Source: Candidatus Firestoneibacteriota bacterium (GTDB lineage: Bacteria > Oederibacteriota > D2-FULL-39-29). From it: a DNA stretch of 58,448 bases. Under the pieces are notes generated by a model. That model was not told the origin of the DNA, made no database searches, and saw nothing but the letters and a program-made list of their open reading frames with translations. A program made the translations under genes and the position numbers. Below, one piece after another: positions 7,501-15,340 of this stretch. Position 1 is the first letter of the stretch, and each line of letters starts with the position of its first letter. The stretch is taken from contig CAITEH010000018.1 of assembly GCA_903891415.1 (NCBI GenBank), forward strand, positions 1-58,448. The letters run 5' to 3'.

Positions 7501-10358
7501 AGTCGGACCTGTGGGGTTACGGCATCTCGGGAGATCTGCCGATAGTACTTTTAAGAATGAGTGATATGTCCAATACCGATATAGTAATACAGCTCCTGAA
7601 AGCGCACGCGTACTGGAGAATGAAAGGCCTGAATGTTGATATGGTCATCTGGAACGAGGATCATTCCAGCTACCGCCAGCAGCTTAACGAGCAGATCATG
7701 GGGATAATAACCACGGGTACGGAAGCCCATCTTGTGGATAAGCCCGGAGGAATATTTGTAAGGCGCACGGACAGGATGTCGGAAGAGGATAAAATACTTA
7801 TGCAGTCCGTAGCCAAGATAGTTATCTCGGATACGGGAGGGCTGCTTTCGGAGCAGATAAAGAGGGCGAAAGCCCAGCCCGTACCCGTACCGCTGTTAAA
7901 GACCGTAAAAATACGCGCCGAAGACAGCGGCCGGGCGCTAAAGCCGGACAGGAATGGCTTGCTCTACTGGAACGGGTTCGGGGGTTTCCGCCGGGACGGA
8001 AAGGAATATGTAATAATACTCGAGCCGGGAACAAGTACTCCGGCTCCCTGGTCGAACGTCATCGCCAACAAGCATATCGGCACCGTTATTTCGGAGTCCG
8101 GCGGGGCCTACACCTGGCTTGAAAACTCCCATGAATTCAGGATCACTCCGTGGCTGAATGATCCGGTGGAGGATAAAAGCGGGGAAGCGGTCTATATAAG
8201 AGATGAAGAGACGGGACGGTTCTGGTCTCCGGTGCCTTTCCCTGCCCGCGGTACGAATACGTATGTCTGCAGGCACGGCCTGGGTTACAGTATTTTTGAA
8301 TACCTTGAAAGTTCCATCCAGACGGAAATGACCGTGTTTGTTTCCCCGGAAGCCCCGGTAAAATATACGATAATTAAGCTAAAAAACACGGGCAAGGCAA
8401 AGAGAAGCCTTTCAGTGACCCTGTATTATGACCTTGTGCTCGGGTGCCTGGAAAGAAAAAATGACATGCATATTATAACGGAAGCGGACAGTAAGAGCGG
8501 CGCTCTGCTGGCAAGAAACCCGTATAACACTGAATTACCCGGATATACCGTTTTTATGAATGTAAATGAAGCCAGAAGAAGTTTTACCGGCGATAAAGCC
8601 GAGTTTATCGGGAGGAACAGGTCTATCTCCGGCCCGCAGGCCATGAAAAACTCAAGGCTGTCTGGCAGGGTAGGCGCGGGTTTTGACCCGTGCCTTGCGT
8701 TACAGGTCCAGGTCACCCTGGCGGAAGGACAGGAACGGGATATTGTATTTACCACCGGAGGGGATAAAGACGTCCGGTCCGCCGGCGAAACAATAATTAA
8801 ACATTCCGGGACGATAAAGGCGAACGAAGAGCTGGTAAAGGCAATGGAGTACTGGGACAGAATGTGCGGCGGGATAAGCATTGAAACACCGGATAATGAA
8901 CTGAATATTCTTGCGAACGGGTGGCTCCTGTACCAGACGCTGGCAAGCAGATTTTTTGGCCGTGCCGGTTATTACCAGTCCGGAGGTGCTTTCGGTTTCC
9001 GGGACCAACTGCAGGACTGTCTGGCTATAATGTACTCTGAACCCGGGCTGGTGCGGGAACATATCCTGCGCTGCGCGGCCCACCAGTTCAGGCAGGGCGA
9101 CGTTCTGCACTGGTGGCATGAACCTTTTGGCCGGGGTGTGAGAACCAGATGTTCCGATGATATGCTCTGGCTTGTCGTGGTGCTTTGGCGTTACATTGAA
9201 ACGACCGGGGATACCGGCTTGCTTGATGAAAAAGTAAATTATCTGGAAGGCCGGCTGATAAATCCCGGCGAAGAATCGTATTATGATAAACCCGGGCGCT
9301 CCGAAGAAACGGGAAGTATTTATGAGCATTGTTTGAGAGCTCTGAAAAAAGCAGGTGTTTACGGAGCCCACGGGCTCCCTCTGATGTGGAGCGGTGATTG
9401 GAATGACGGCATGAATCTGGTGGGGCATGAAGGCAAGGGCGAAAGCGTGTGGCTTTCTTTTTTCCTGTATTTTGCCCTGAATTCAGCGGCTAAAATGGCC
9501 GAATTAAAGAAGGACACGGTGTCCGCGGACGCGATGAAAAAAGAAGCGGAGGCCTTGAGGCAGAACATTGAAAAAACCGGCTGGGACGGGGAATGGTATA
9601 TCAGGGCCTTTTATGACAGCGGCAAACTGCTCGGTTCAAAAACAGGCGCTGAATGCAGGATAGATTCAATAGCGCAGAGCTGGTCGGTTATTTCAGGAGC
9701 CGCTGATCCTGCGAGGGCGGAAAAAGCAATGAGCTCCGTTGACTCGCTCCTGGTGGACAGGAAAAACGGGATAATAAAAATATTTACCCCGCCGTTTGAC
9801 GTGTCGGAGGACGAACCGGGTTATGTAAAAGGTTATGCTCCCGGTATCAGGGAGAACGGCGGGCAGTACACGCACGCGGCGATCTGGGTAATTATTGCCT
9901 ATGCGCTGATGGGGGAAAAAGACAAGGCCTGGGAATTATTTGCTCTGATAAATCCCATTAATCACGCGAAAACCAAAATAGACGCGTTAAGGTACAAGGT
10001 GGAGCCCTATGTGGTTGCCGCGGATGTTTATTCTAATCCCAAGCACGCGGGACAGGGCGGGTGGACCTGGTATACCGGTTCTGCCGGCTGGATGTACCGG
10101 CTCATAATGGAATATTTACTGGGCGTAAAGATCCAGGGGAGCAAAATATGGCTTGACCCGGCATGCTTGAAAACCGGCTGGCAGTTCCTGAAAATAAGGT
10201 ACAGATACAGAAAAGCGGAATATAATTTTGAAGTGAAGATAACCGGGAAGGAAAGGAAAATAATAAATTGCACGGTGGATAAAGTCCCCTGCGAAAATAA
10301 TGTTATTGATATGCTTGATGACGGCAAAGAACATCTGGTGGAAATAACGGTGGGGTAA
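1569..10358 (+). CDS. ndvB: Cyclic beta-1,2-glucan synthase (NdvB/Cgs type), 2929 aa
   Basis: This is a very large inner-membrane enzyme that makes cyclic beta-1,2-glucan from UDP-glucose and is expected to deliver it to the periplasm. Residues about 418-480, 832-870, 900-924 and 950-1000 are membrane segments. A GT84-type glycosyltransferase domain lies around 500-830, with DTDT (about 640) and RRHRWTRGDWQ (about 786). A glycoamylase-like domain follows at about 1320-1600 (WGISESGYNAVDSHF; SYMSHHQGMS), matching the region assigned to chain transfer and cyclisation in this family. The C-terminal half is GH94, a phosphorylase-like region with two beta-sandwich repeats (about 1640-1800 and 2170-2300) and the catalytic-Asp motif SGDWNDGMN (about 2609), which trims chain length. 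The length matches Brucella and Agrobacterium homologues (about 2800-2900 aa). It is a single-gene unit with promoter and terminator. Confidence 0.93.
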   Translation: MEITSEKIRKNIARIKARVISAELIAKYHDELPLREEVFSVEHFELHAKKIAETHEIAAKHGENKLLKRLDENEEILIEVYDLLSATLENELKIVPAGEWLIDNFYLIEEQIRSAKKHFPKNFSKELPCLKNGPYALYPRVYCLALELISHSDGRLHKNSLSRYIAAYQSKVNLTLGELWAIPIMLRLSLIENLRRVGVRIYMGRKDKDLAASWAERLIKKAEENPGEVIIEMAEMAKAGLSMTSAFVSELVRRIQGQNAALALSLTWLQQRVFEQGTTLEQLVMLESQQQAMDQVSVGNSINSLRLLDSLDWNEFVENMSSVHSLLAGDPAGLYSKMNFDTRDIYRHVIEKLARKSIFSEKEIAAKCVKLAAERTEAGEKNKYCHAGYFLIDRGLPELEKQVQYRRGLKDTAAGLLKKKPFFFYAGAVTVVTLLLSAAVISFLFPYNSPLWHIFAAGSLILFCAFNLGISLVNWFITVFVRPKVLPKMDFSAGVPDEFRTLVAVPTIIFSRENIDRLLEKLEIEYYANKDKNIYFALLTDFADAAVRETEKDRELLEYVRNGIEDLNKKNQEERKSIFFLIHRARKWNESEQAWMGHERKRGKLAELNELIRGREKAGSESLVIGERGILKTVKYVVTLDTDTHAPLDSVRKMASVLAHPLNAAVIDRKKGKVTEGYGILQPRLGITIESLNVSLFSRIFGGETGIDPYTRAVSDVYQDIFSEGSFFGKGIYEVEVFAELMEGVFPQNLVLSHDLIESCYLRSGIVSDVVLYEKYPAGLVEDAYRRHRWTRGDWQISGWLLRNVLDEKKAKRKNPLSLLNQWKIFDNLRRSLIPGAMLVLLVLGWTVFLHPFLWSFFVVMVLLVPTLLSVGRDILQKPEDMSFKSYLDSIIRSITTRLAQAAISLIVLPYEAYYLFHAVITANFRMYISHRKLLEWKPAGILALEFNESLAGVIVSMWFAPAVALVLFIFMLSYSYTTLFSSWLLLGAWFASPLIAWSISRQIVEHKVYLGRKQKQYLRALARKIWRYYEVFVGQEDNWIPPDNYQEGPVERTAHRTSPTNIGLYLLSCTAARDFQYLQNSGFLTRVENAFTALEKMEKYRGHLYNWYDTRTLDVMAPHYVSTVDSGNLIGYLMVLENALKETPEFRVVSKETFNGFADVLVLIRKAASQAYLKEKEKAEIAKTIEKTFEDIKEEAAGLSGSLSKLLLLKNHTDRLLLIAKTLKDPDTEEWAKVLAAQCGEVIFELENLVPWAGSEEYERLILNENELDGITEFALLKKILISFETAVPSLGGLAQLNGETGLLFEALGKKIKEDGASFSRTLPEKLAGLQRMLEKGGKNAAGALKRAEKLGANCVTLADADYLFLYDKGRRLFSIGFNAGVKKYDNGYYDLLASEARMFSYIAVARSIVPQEHWFALGRLLTTFSGEPALLSWGGSMFEYLLPLLVMPSHKDTLLDKTYKTAVDRQIKYCAQKGVVWGISESGYNAVDSHFNYQYSSFGVPGLGFKPRLSEELVIAPYASMLALMVVPDKACSNLQEMSKTGLEGKYGMYEAVDFTGTRVAGEEKRKIISSYMSHHQGMSIVALSNVLQDNSMQRRFMENIAMRSASILLEERIPGIIPFYPQYSAGGSLQRSGADIPLVRTFTDPDISSPEVHLLSNGRINVMITNSGGGYIKWKDLAVTRWRVDSTLDNWGPFVYIRDVEQGQFWSMGYQPALKKAGRYEASFLQSRAEFKRTDDSIETSAEIAVSPEDDIELKRLKVTNRGWKSRLIEITTYGEVSLRDQMADELHPCFGNLFVQTEILKDRNSIICTRRSSSKSEKPPFLFHAISLHGKKPEGFSFETDRGKFIGRNRSVRDPAALEGAQELSNSEGSVLDPVISARCVVRIEPDQTAMIDIVTGVAETRNAAIGLIDKYKDRNLADRVFALAWTHAQVLLQQLNATESDAQMYGRLAGAIIFSNQLWRANSAVMLKNARGQSDLWGYGISGDLPIVLLRMSDMSNTDIVIQLLKAHAYWRMKGLNVDMVIWNEDHSSYRQQLNEQIMGIITTGTEAHLVDKPGGIFVRRTDRMSEEDKILMQSVAKIVISDTGGLLSEQIKRAKAQPVPVPLLKTVKIRAEDSGRALKPDRNGLLYWNGFGGFRRDGKEYVIILEPGTSTPAPWSNVIANKHIGTVISESGGAYTWLENSHEFRITPWLNDPVEDKSGEAVYIRDEETGRFWSPVPFPARGTNTYVCRHGLGYSIFEYLESSIQTEMTVFVSPEAPVKYTIIKLKNTGKAKRSLSVTLYYDLVLGCLERKNDMHIITEADSKSGALLARNPYNTELPGYTVFMNVNEARRSFTGDKAEFIGRNRSISGPQAMKNSRLSGRVGAGFDPCLALQVQVTLAEGQERDIVFTTGGDKDVRSAGETIIKHSGTIKANEELVKAMEYWDRMCGGISIETPDNELNILANGWLLYQTLASRFFGRAGYYQSGGAFGFRDQLQDCLAIMYSEPGLVREHILRCAAHQFRQGDVLHWWHEPFGRGVRTRCSDDMLWLVVVLWRYIETTGDTGLLDEKVNYLEGRLINPGEESYYDKPGRSEETGSIYEHCLRALKKAGVYGAHGLPLMWSGDWNDGMNLVGHEGKGESVWLSFFLYFALNSAAKMAELKKDTVSADAMKKEAEALRQNIEKTGWDGEWYIRAFYDSGKLLGSKTGAECRIDSIAQSWSVISGAADPARAEKAMSSVDSLLVDRKNGIIKIFTPPFDVSEDEPGYVKGYAPGIRENGGQYTHAAIWVIIAYALMGEKDKAWELFALINPINHAKTKIDALRYKVEPYVVAADVYSNPKHAGQGGWTWYTGSAGWMYRLIMEYLLGVKIQGSKIWLDPACLKTGWQFLKIRYRYRKAEYNFEVKITGKERKIINCTVDKVPCENNVIDMLDDGKEHLVEITVG

Positions 10359-10419
10359 TAAAACGCCGCAATAAAAAATAAATGCAAAAAGGAAATTTGA
10401 AACTTCTGTCATAAAACCT

Positions 10420-10443
10420 GCCCGCATAAAGAGCGGGCTTTTA
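10420..10443 (+). terminator. Intrinsic terminator after ndvB
   Basis: A perfect six-base stem GCCCGC/GCGGGC encloses a seven-base loop and is followed by TTTT. It lies about 60 bases after the ndvB stop codon. Confidence 0.75.
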
Positions 10444-10556
10444 AATATCCTTGCTAAAATAACCGTATTCATTTCCTGTTTGTATTATGTATTATATATT
10501 GGTACAATATTTTTGAGTTGGCCATTTTTTCCATAAAGAATTACTTTATCAATATA

Positions 10557-10673
10557 ATGCAATATGAGGATATTAATGAACTCAAAAGAATTAGAAATAC
10601 TCGTAATCTTAAAAAGTTCCAGGAAAACGGAACACTAAAGCGCGTCGGCCCGGATAATGGCGGTCACTGGTAA
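10557..10673 (+). pseudogene. 38-codon remnant with a winged-helix-like C-terminus
   Basis: The interval 10359-10728 otherwise holds only the ndvB terminator and AT-rich sequence. A short ORF from ATG at 10557 ends in QENGTLKRVGPDNGGHW. That ending resembles the last strand and wing of the winged-helix domains that close AlbA_2/Fic-type proteins, such as the gene at 13883. The rest of such a protein is absent and there is no ribosome site, so I read it as a decayed 3' fragment at the border of the restriction island. This rests on motif memory, not on an alignment. Confidence 0.35.
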
Positions 10674-10728
10674 GTTGTAAAATAGAAAAGATAAATCTTT
10701 ATTGGGTGAAAATTTCGGAGGGGAATTA

Positions 10729-12189
10729 ATGTTTGAACAGACATTTAAGAATATTGATGACATTTTGCATAAAGATGCGGGGTGTAGCAGTGAGTTGGAT
10801 TATGTAGAGCAGACCTCCTGGGTACTCTTCCTGAAGTATCTTGATGACCTTGAGAAAGACAAGAAAACAGCTGCGGAGCTTTCCGGTAAGGCTTACAAAG
10901 GAATAATCAGCAAGGAATTTCAATGGGAAAACTGGGCGGTTCCTAAAGGAAAAGACGGAAAACTTGATCATCATAAGGCGCTTGGCGGAGATGACTTGTG
11001 TGATTTTGTAAATTTGAAGCTCTTTCCCTATCTCAAGAAATTCAAGACAGATGCAGCGAGCGCTGATACCATTGAGTACAAAATTGGAGAGATATTTACA
11101 GAACTAAAAAACAAGCTTCAAAGCGGGTTTAGCCTTAGAGAAGTAATTAACCTGGTGGATCAGCTACGCTTTCGTAAAAGCGAAGACAAGCACGAAATGT
11201 CGCACCTGTATGAAGCTAAAATCCAGAATATGGGTAACGCAGGCAGGAATGGGGGCGAATACTATACTCCACGGCCGTTAATTAAAACTATCGTAAAGGT
11301 GGTGGCGCCGGAAATCGGTAACAAAATTTATGACGGTGCTCTTGGCTCTGCGGGATTCTTATGCGAGGCCTTCGAATATCTCAAAGCATCTAAAAAGTTG
11401 ACTACCAAAGAGATGGAAACCCTTCAGAAGAATACCTTCTATGGCAAAGAAAAGAAATCGCTGGCGTACATCATCGGAACTATGAATATGATTTTACACG
11501 GCATAGAAGCCCCGAATATCATACACACAAACACGCTTGGCGAAAATATCACCGATATACAGGAAAAAGACCGTTATGACATCGTGCTTGCAAATCCTCC
11601 GTTCGGAGGGAAGGAACATGCCGCAGTTCAGCAGAATTTTCCGATAAAAACAGGCGAAACCGCTTTCCTATTCCTGCAGCATTTCATCAAGATACTTAAA
11701 GCAGGCGGGAGAGCAGGCATAGTCATTAAGAACACCTTCTTGTCAAATACAGACAACGCCTCAGTAAGTTTAAGAAAACTCCTCCTGGAAAGCTGTAATC
11801 TTCATTCTGTACTGGATTTGCCCGGCGGCACTTTTACAGGTGCCGGCGTTAAGACGGTAGTTCTATTCTTCGAAAAAGGCGCCCCAACAAAGAAAGTCTG
11901 GTTTTATCAGCTTAATCTTGACAGAAATCTTGGAAAAACAAACCCCCTGAATGAAAACGATTTAGTTGAGTTCGTCAAACTCCAAAAAACAAAAGCCAAC
12001 TCCGAAAACTCCTGGTCAATAAATGTCTCCGATATTAACCAGGAAACCTTTGATTTGTCAGTGAAAAATCCTAACAAAAAAGAAGAAGCAGCTCTACGTG
12101 AGCCAAAAAAGATTCTGGAAGAGATGAAGAAGCTGGATGAGGAAAGTGAAGAGATAATGAAAAATATTGTGAAAGAATTAAAGGATTAA
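10729..12189 (+). CDS. hsdM: Type I restriction-modification, DNA methyltransferase subunit HsdM
   Basis: A 486-residue N6-adenine methyltransferase. With HsdS it protects the host recognition site using S-adenosylmethionine; with HsdR as well it forms the restriction complex. The N-terminal HsdM bundle (FEQTFKNIDDILHKDAG) is followed by a SAM-binding motif I variant, DGALGSAGFL (about 201), and catalytic motif IV NPPFGG (about 288). ATG at 10729 is chosen because GGAGGGG lies directly upstream; an in-frame TTG at 10702 would place that site inside the coding sequence. This is the first gene of a five-gene operon. Confidence 0.93.
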   Translation: MFEQTFKNIDDILHKDAGCSSELDYVEQTSWVLFLKYLDDLEKDKKTAAELSGKAYKGIISKEFQWENWAVPKGKDGKLDHHKALGGDDLCDFVNLKLFPYLKKFKTDAASADTIEYKIGEIFTELKNKLQSGFSLREVINLVDQLRFRKSEDKHEMSHLYEAKIQNMGNAGRNGGEYYTPRPLIKTIVKVVAPEIGNKIYDGALGSAGFLCEAFEYLKASKKLTTKEMETLQKNTFYGKEKKSLAYIIGTMNMILHGIEAPNIIHTNTLGENITDIQEKDRYDIVLANPPFGGKEHAAVQQNFPIKTGETAFLFLQHFIKILKAGGRAGIVIKNTFLSNTDNASVSLRKLLLESCNLHSVLDLPGGTFTGAGVKTVVLFFEKGAPTKKVWFYQLNLDRNLGKTNPLNENDLVEFVKLQKTKANSENSWSINVSDINQETFDLSVKNPNKKEEAALREPKKILEEMKKLDEESEEIMKNIVKELKD

Positions 12190-12192
12190 CAT

Positions 12193-12846
12193 ATGAAAAA
12201 GATTAGTTTTAAAAACATTGCATTTCTGATGGCAATATCGATAATTATCGTTTTTCCAATCGTTTATATATTCGTAATGAAACCAGCAGTGGATTATTGG
12301 AATAGTTTAAGTGGAAATATACTATCAACCGGCATTGCTCTTATAGCGGGTATTCCAATAGCCTTGTATATAGATAGATTGAATAAATCAAAAGAAGAAG
12401 AAATCAAATACTTGTCTGATAGAAACAGAGAAAAGCAAATATTAGAATTGATAAAAGAGGAATTAGAGTTTTCTTATAAGTCTCTGTTTTTAAATGGTAT
12501 GAAAAGTAATTCTTCCACAATGAGCATACAGCCACTAAAATCCGACTTATGGGAGGCTTTAATTGCTAGTCAAGAAACCATATATATTGCAGATCCAAAA
12601 TTGCTTAACAGAATTACTTCTGCGTACTACATATTAAAAACTGTTAAAAGTATTGAGGCGCAAGCGTATATTTCCTTGAGAACGTCTGCCGTTACTTTTA
12701 CTTTAACAGATGGTACTAAAATGAAAGCAGCTCAAATACTGCTCAGAGATTCAAGAAGTTTTGATATTCTATTTGAAAATAGTATGATAGAAGCATTGAA
12801 AATGATAGAGGAAAGGATTCTCCTACTCTCAAATGGTAAAAAATAA
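12193..12846 (+). CDS. Unknown two-helix membrane protein inside the hsd operon
   Basis: A 217-residue protein starting three bases after the hsdM stop and overlapping hsdS by 14 bases, so it is translated with the restriction system. Two hydrophobic segments at about residues 10-32 and 43-60 are followed by a charged, probably cytoplasmic, helical region (SKEEEIKYLSDRNREKQILELIKE) of about 150 residues. No catalytic motif or known domain is recognised. The DNA here is clearly AT-richer than the flanking chromosome. It could be an accessory defence component or a passenger; the sequence does not decide. Confidence 0.75.
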   Translation: MKKISFKNIAFLMAISIIIVFPIVYIFVMKPAVDYWNSLSGNILSTGIALIAGIPIALYIDRLNKSKEEEIKYLSDRNREKQILELIKEELEFSYKSLFLNGMKSNSSTMSIQPLKSDLWEALIASQETIYIADPKLLNRITSAYYILKTVKSIEAQAYISLRTSAVTFTLTDGTKMKAAQILLRDSRSFDILFENSMIEALKMIEERILLLSNGKK

Positions 12847-13886
12847 TTGGGGCGAAATAAAACTTGGTAATATTCTTAAACTGGAGTATGGTAAGCCATT
12901 GCCTGATTTCAAGAGGAAATCAGATGGCTTATATCCTGTCTACGGTGCAAATGGAGAAAAAGATAGAACCAATGAATATTATTACAATAAAAAAAGTATT
13001 ATAGTAGGAAGGAAAGGCTCGGCAGGTGAAGTTAATCTTACAGAGGAAAGGTTTTGGCCGCTTGATGTTGCGTATTTTGTAACATTTGACGAGAAACAAT
13101 ATAATTTGAAATTCATTTACAATCTTTTATGTGGATTAGAATTAACCAACCTTGCAAAAGGTGTAAAACCTGGAATAAACAGGAATGAAGTATATTCAAT
13201 AAGTGTAAAAGTTCCGTCTCTTCTCGAACAAAAGCGAATAGTTGCAATTTTAGATAAAGTGTTTGCCGATATTGCAAAAGCGAAAGAAAACGCTGAAAAA
13301 AATTTCCAAAATGCCCGCGAGCTTTTTGAGTCCTATTTAAGTACCGTTGATGCAAAAAAAGTGTCTTTAGGATCTCTGGTTGATATTAAAACTGGTAAAT
13401 TGGATGCAAACGCTGCGATAAAAAATGGCAAATATCCATTTTTTACGTGCTCAAGAGAGATATTTGCGATCGATAAATTCGCTTTTGATTGTGAGGCGAT
13501 TCTGTTGGCTGGCAATAATGCTGTCGGGGATTTTAATGTTAAGCATTACAAAGGAAAGTTTAACGCGTACCAAAGAACCTATGTGATCTCTGTAAATGAG
13601 AAAAAAATGTATACTTTACAGATACCTGTATTTCCAGTTACTAAAAAGCCTTAAGGAATTTAAAGAGAAGTCAGTAGGTGCTGGAACCAAATTTTTAAAA
13701 ATGGGCATAATACAAAGTCTTCAAGTTGCACTTCCAACTATAGAAGAACAAAACAAAATAATTTCAAAGCTTGATAGTATTTCAGCTGAAACCAAAAAGC
13801 TCGAAAACGTATATCAGGAAAAACTTGATGACATAGAAGAACTCAAGAAATCCATACTTCAAAAAGCGTTTAACGGGGAATTATGA
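12833..13886 (+). pseudogene. hsdS: Type I specificity subunit HsdS, split by a frameshift
   Basis: HsdS reads the DNA target with two recognition domains separated by conserved helices. The first frame (12833-13654) carries TRD1, the central helix (PSLLEQKRIVAILDKVFADI) and the start of TRD2, then shifts to nonsense after VNEKKM and stops. The rest (ILYRYLYFQLLKSLKEF... to ILQKAFNGEL) continues in another frame, open from 13596. Both pieces look normal, and removing one A from the A7 run at 13601-13607 restores an exact 350-residue protein. It may be a true mutation, a phase-variable tract, slippage rescue or an assembly error. If real, specificity is lost or changed while hsdM and hsdR remain intact. 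Confidence 0.85.
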
Positions 13887-15340
13887 ACGAAGTTGATATT
13901 AAGAAGACAATTAGAAAGGGCGAAAATATCCGTGTTGAGTTTAAGGAGTGCCACTCGGACTTGAGCAGGAATGTCTTTGAAACGGTTTGCGCGTTTTTAA
14001 ATCGGTTTGGGGGAGAGATATTGCTCGGGGTGAGTGATTACGGGAAGATTGTCGGTGTGGATGAAAACTGCTCAGGGAAACTCAAAGGGGAATTTGTGTC
14101 GTCCCTGAATAATCCACAGAAATTATCCCCAACGGTCTACCTTTCAGTCGAAGAATTTAAAATAAACGGAAAATTGATTTTGTATGTACATGTGCCTGAA
14201 AGCTCCCAGGTACATAGATGCGGCGGCAGGATATTTGACAGAAATGAAGACGGTGATTTTGACGTTACCGATAATACAAATCTGGTTTCCAATCTCTATA
14301 TGCGTAAACAGTCGGAGTATTCCGAGAACAGGATATTCCCTTTTCTAACTCTCAGGGAGCTCCGTAAAGATGTAATTCGGAGAGCAAGGAAACTGGCTGT
14401 TGTTCAAAATCCCGGCCATGCCTGGGGAGAGATGGACGATTTAGAACTTCTTAAGAGTGCTCAGTTGTATAGTAAGGATTATAAGTCTGGGCTTGAAGGT
14501 TTTACACTTGCGGCTGTCTTGCTCTTTGGTAAGGATTCTGTTATTGCTTCAATTCTGCCGCATTATAAGACAGATGCCATTGTAAGAAGAGTTGATACCG
14601 ACAGGTATGATGATAGAGATATTGTGAGCACAAACCTGATTGACAGTTATGATCGTTTGATGGCTTTTATCGGTAAGAATCTTCCTGATAAGTTCTATAT
14701 TGAAAACAAACAGAGAATAAACTTGCGTGACAATATGTTCAGAGAAGTTGTCAGTAATATATTAATTCACAGGGAATTTACCAATCATTTCCCGGCGAAA
14801 TTGGTTATTGAAAAGGATTGCGTGGTTACTGAAAACAGCAATAAGCCGCATGGGCATGGCTTAATAAATCCGACTCACTTTTCGCCTTTTCCAAAGAACC
14901 CTGTAATTGCTAAAGTTTTTAAAGAAATCGGGCGGGCAGATGAGCTTGGGTCCGGTGTGCGTAATATATTTAAGTATTCAAAGGCGTATTCCGGCAAGAA
15001 CCCGAAACTTTTTGAGGGGGATACTTTTAAGATCAGCGTGCCGGTTACCCCCCAAGTTACCCCCCAAGTCACCCCGCAAGTTACCCCGCAAGCTACCCCG
15101 CAAGCTACCCCGCAAGTTGACAGGGAGAAGGTAAAGAAAATACTGGTTTTCTGCCGCGTACCGAGAACAAGAACTGAAATACAAAAGCATTTGAAATTGA
15201 GCGATCGGGAGCATTTTAGAAAAGAGATATTAAGCCCGATGCTTAAAGCGGGAATGCTTCTGCCTACTATAACGGATAAACCAAATAGTCCAAAGCAAAA
15301 ATACTATTCAGCAAAACTTAAAAGGCGGAAACCTTTATGA
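13883..15340 (+). CDS. AlbA_2 (Schlafen-like) and HATPase_c_4 domain protein
   Basis: 485 residues, starting in an ATGA overlap with hsdS. The N-terminus (about 10-130) is an AlbA_2 domain (VEFKECHSDLSRNVFETVCAF, GGEILLGVSD). Residues about 285-375 carry the ATPase-like signature of COG2865 regulators (FREVVSNILIHREF, GRADELGSGVRN). A proline-rich linker of six TPQV/TPQA units (about 389-412) leads to a winged helix (RTRTEIQKHLKLSDREHFRKE). Such proteins often sit in type I restriction operons as putative regulators or extra defence factors; their biochemical job there is not settled. The stop overlaps the hsdR start. Confidence 0.85.
   Translation: MNEVDIKKTIRKGENIRVEFKECHSDLSRNVFETVCAFLNRFGGEILLGVSDYGKIVGVDENCSGKLKGEFVSSLNNPQKLSPTVYLSVEEFKINGKLILYVHVPESSQVHRCGGRIFDRNEDGDFDVTDNTNLVSNLYMRKQSEYSENRIFPFLTLRELRKDVIRRARKLAVVQNPGHAWGEMDDLELLKSAQLYSKDYKSGLEGFTLAAVLLFGKDSVIASILPHYKTDAIVRRVDTDRYDDRDIVSTNLIDSYDRLMAFIGKNLPDKFYIENKQRINLRDNMFREVVSNILIHREFTNHFPAKLVIEKDCVVTENSNKPHGHGLINPTHFSPFPKNPVIAKVFKEIGRADELGSGVRNIFKYSKAYSGKNPKLFEGDTFKISVPVTPQVTPQVTPQVTPQATPQATPQVDREKVKKILVFCRVPRTRTEIQKHLKLSDREHFRKEILSPMLKAGMLLPTITDKPNSPKQKYYSAKLKRRKPL
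15047..15118 (+). repeat. In-frame tandem repeat, six units of 12 bases
   Basis: Six units of the form ACCCCSCAAGYY encode TPQV, TPQV, TPQV, TPQA, TPQA, TPQV in the linker of the AlbA_2 protein. The units differ only by a few transitions and a C/G change. Gain or loss of units keeps frame and would change linker length. Confidence 0.9.

Noticed and set aside
8700-9428. 242-codon minus-strand ORF inside ndvB
   Set aside because: Antisense to the conserved GH94 domain, no ribosome site, no family features.
13601-13607. Programmed -1 frameshift in hsdS
   Set aside because: The downstream frame needs a +1 or -2 shift, not -1, so the A AAA AAA heptamer does not give the right product.
15047-15118. 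CRISPR-like array
   Set aside because: 12-base units with no spacers, in frame within a protein linker.
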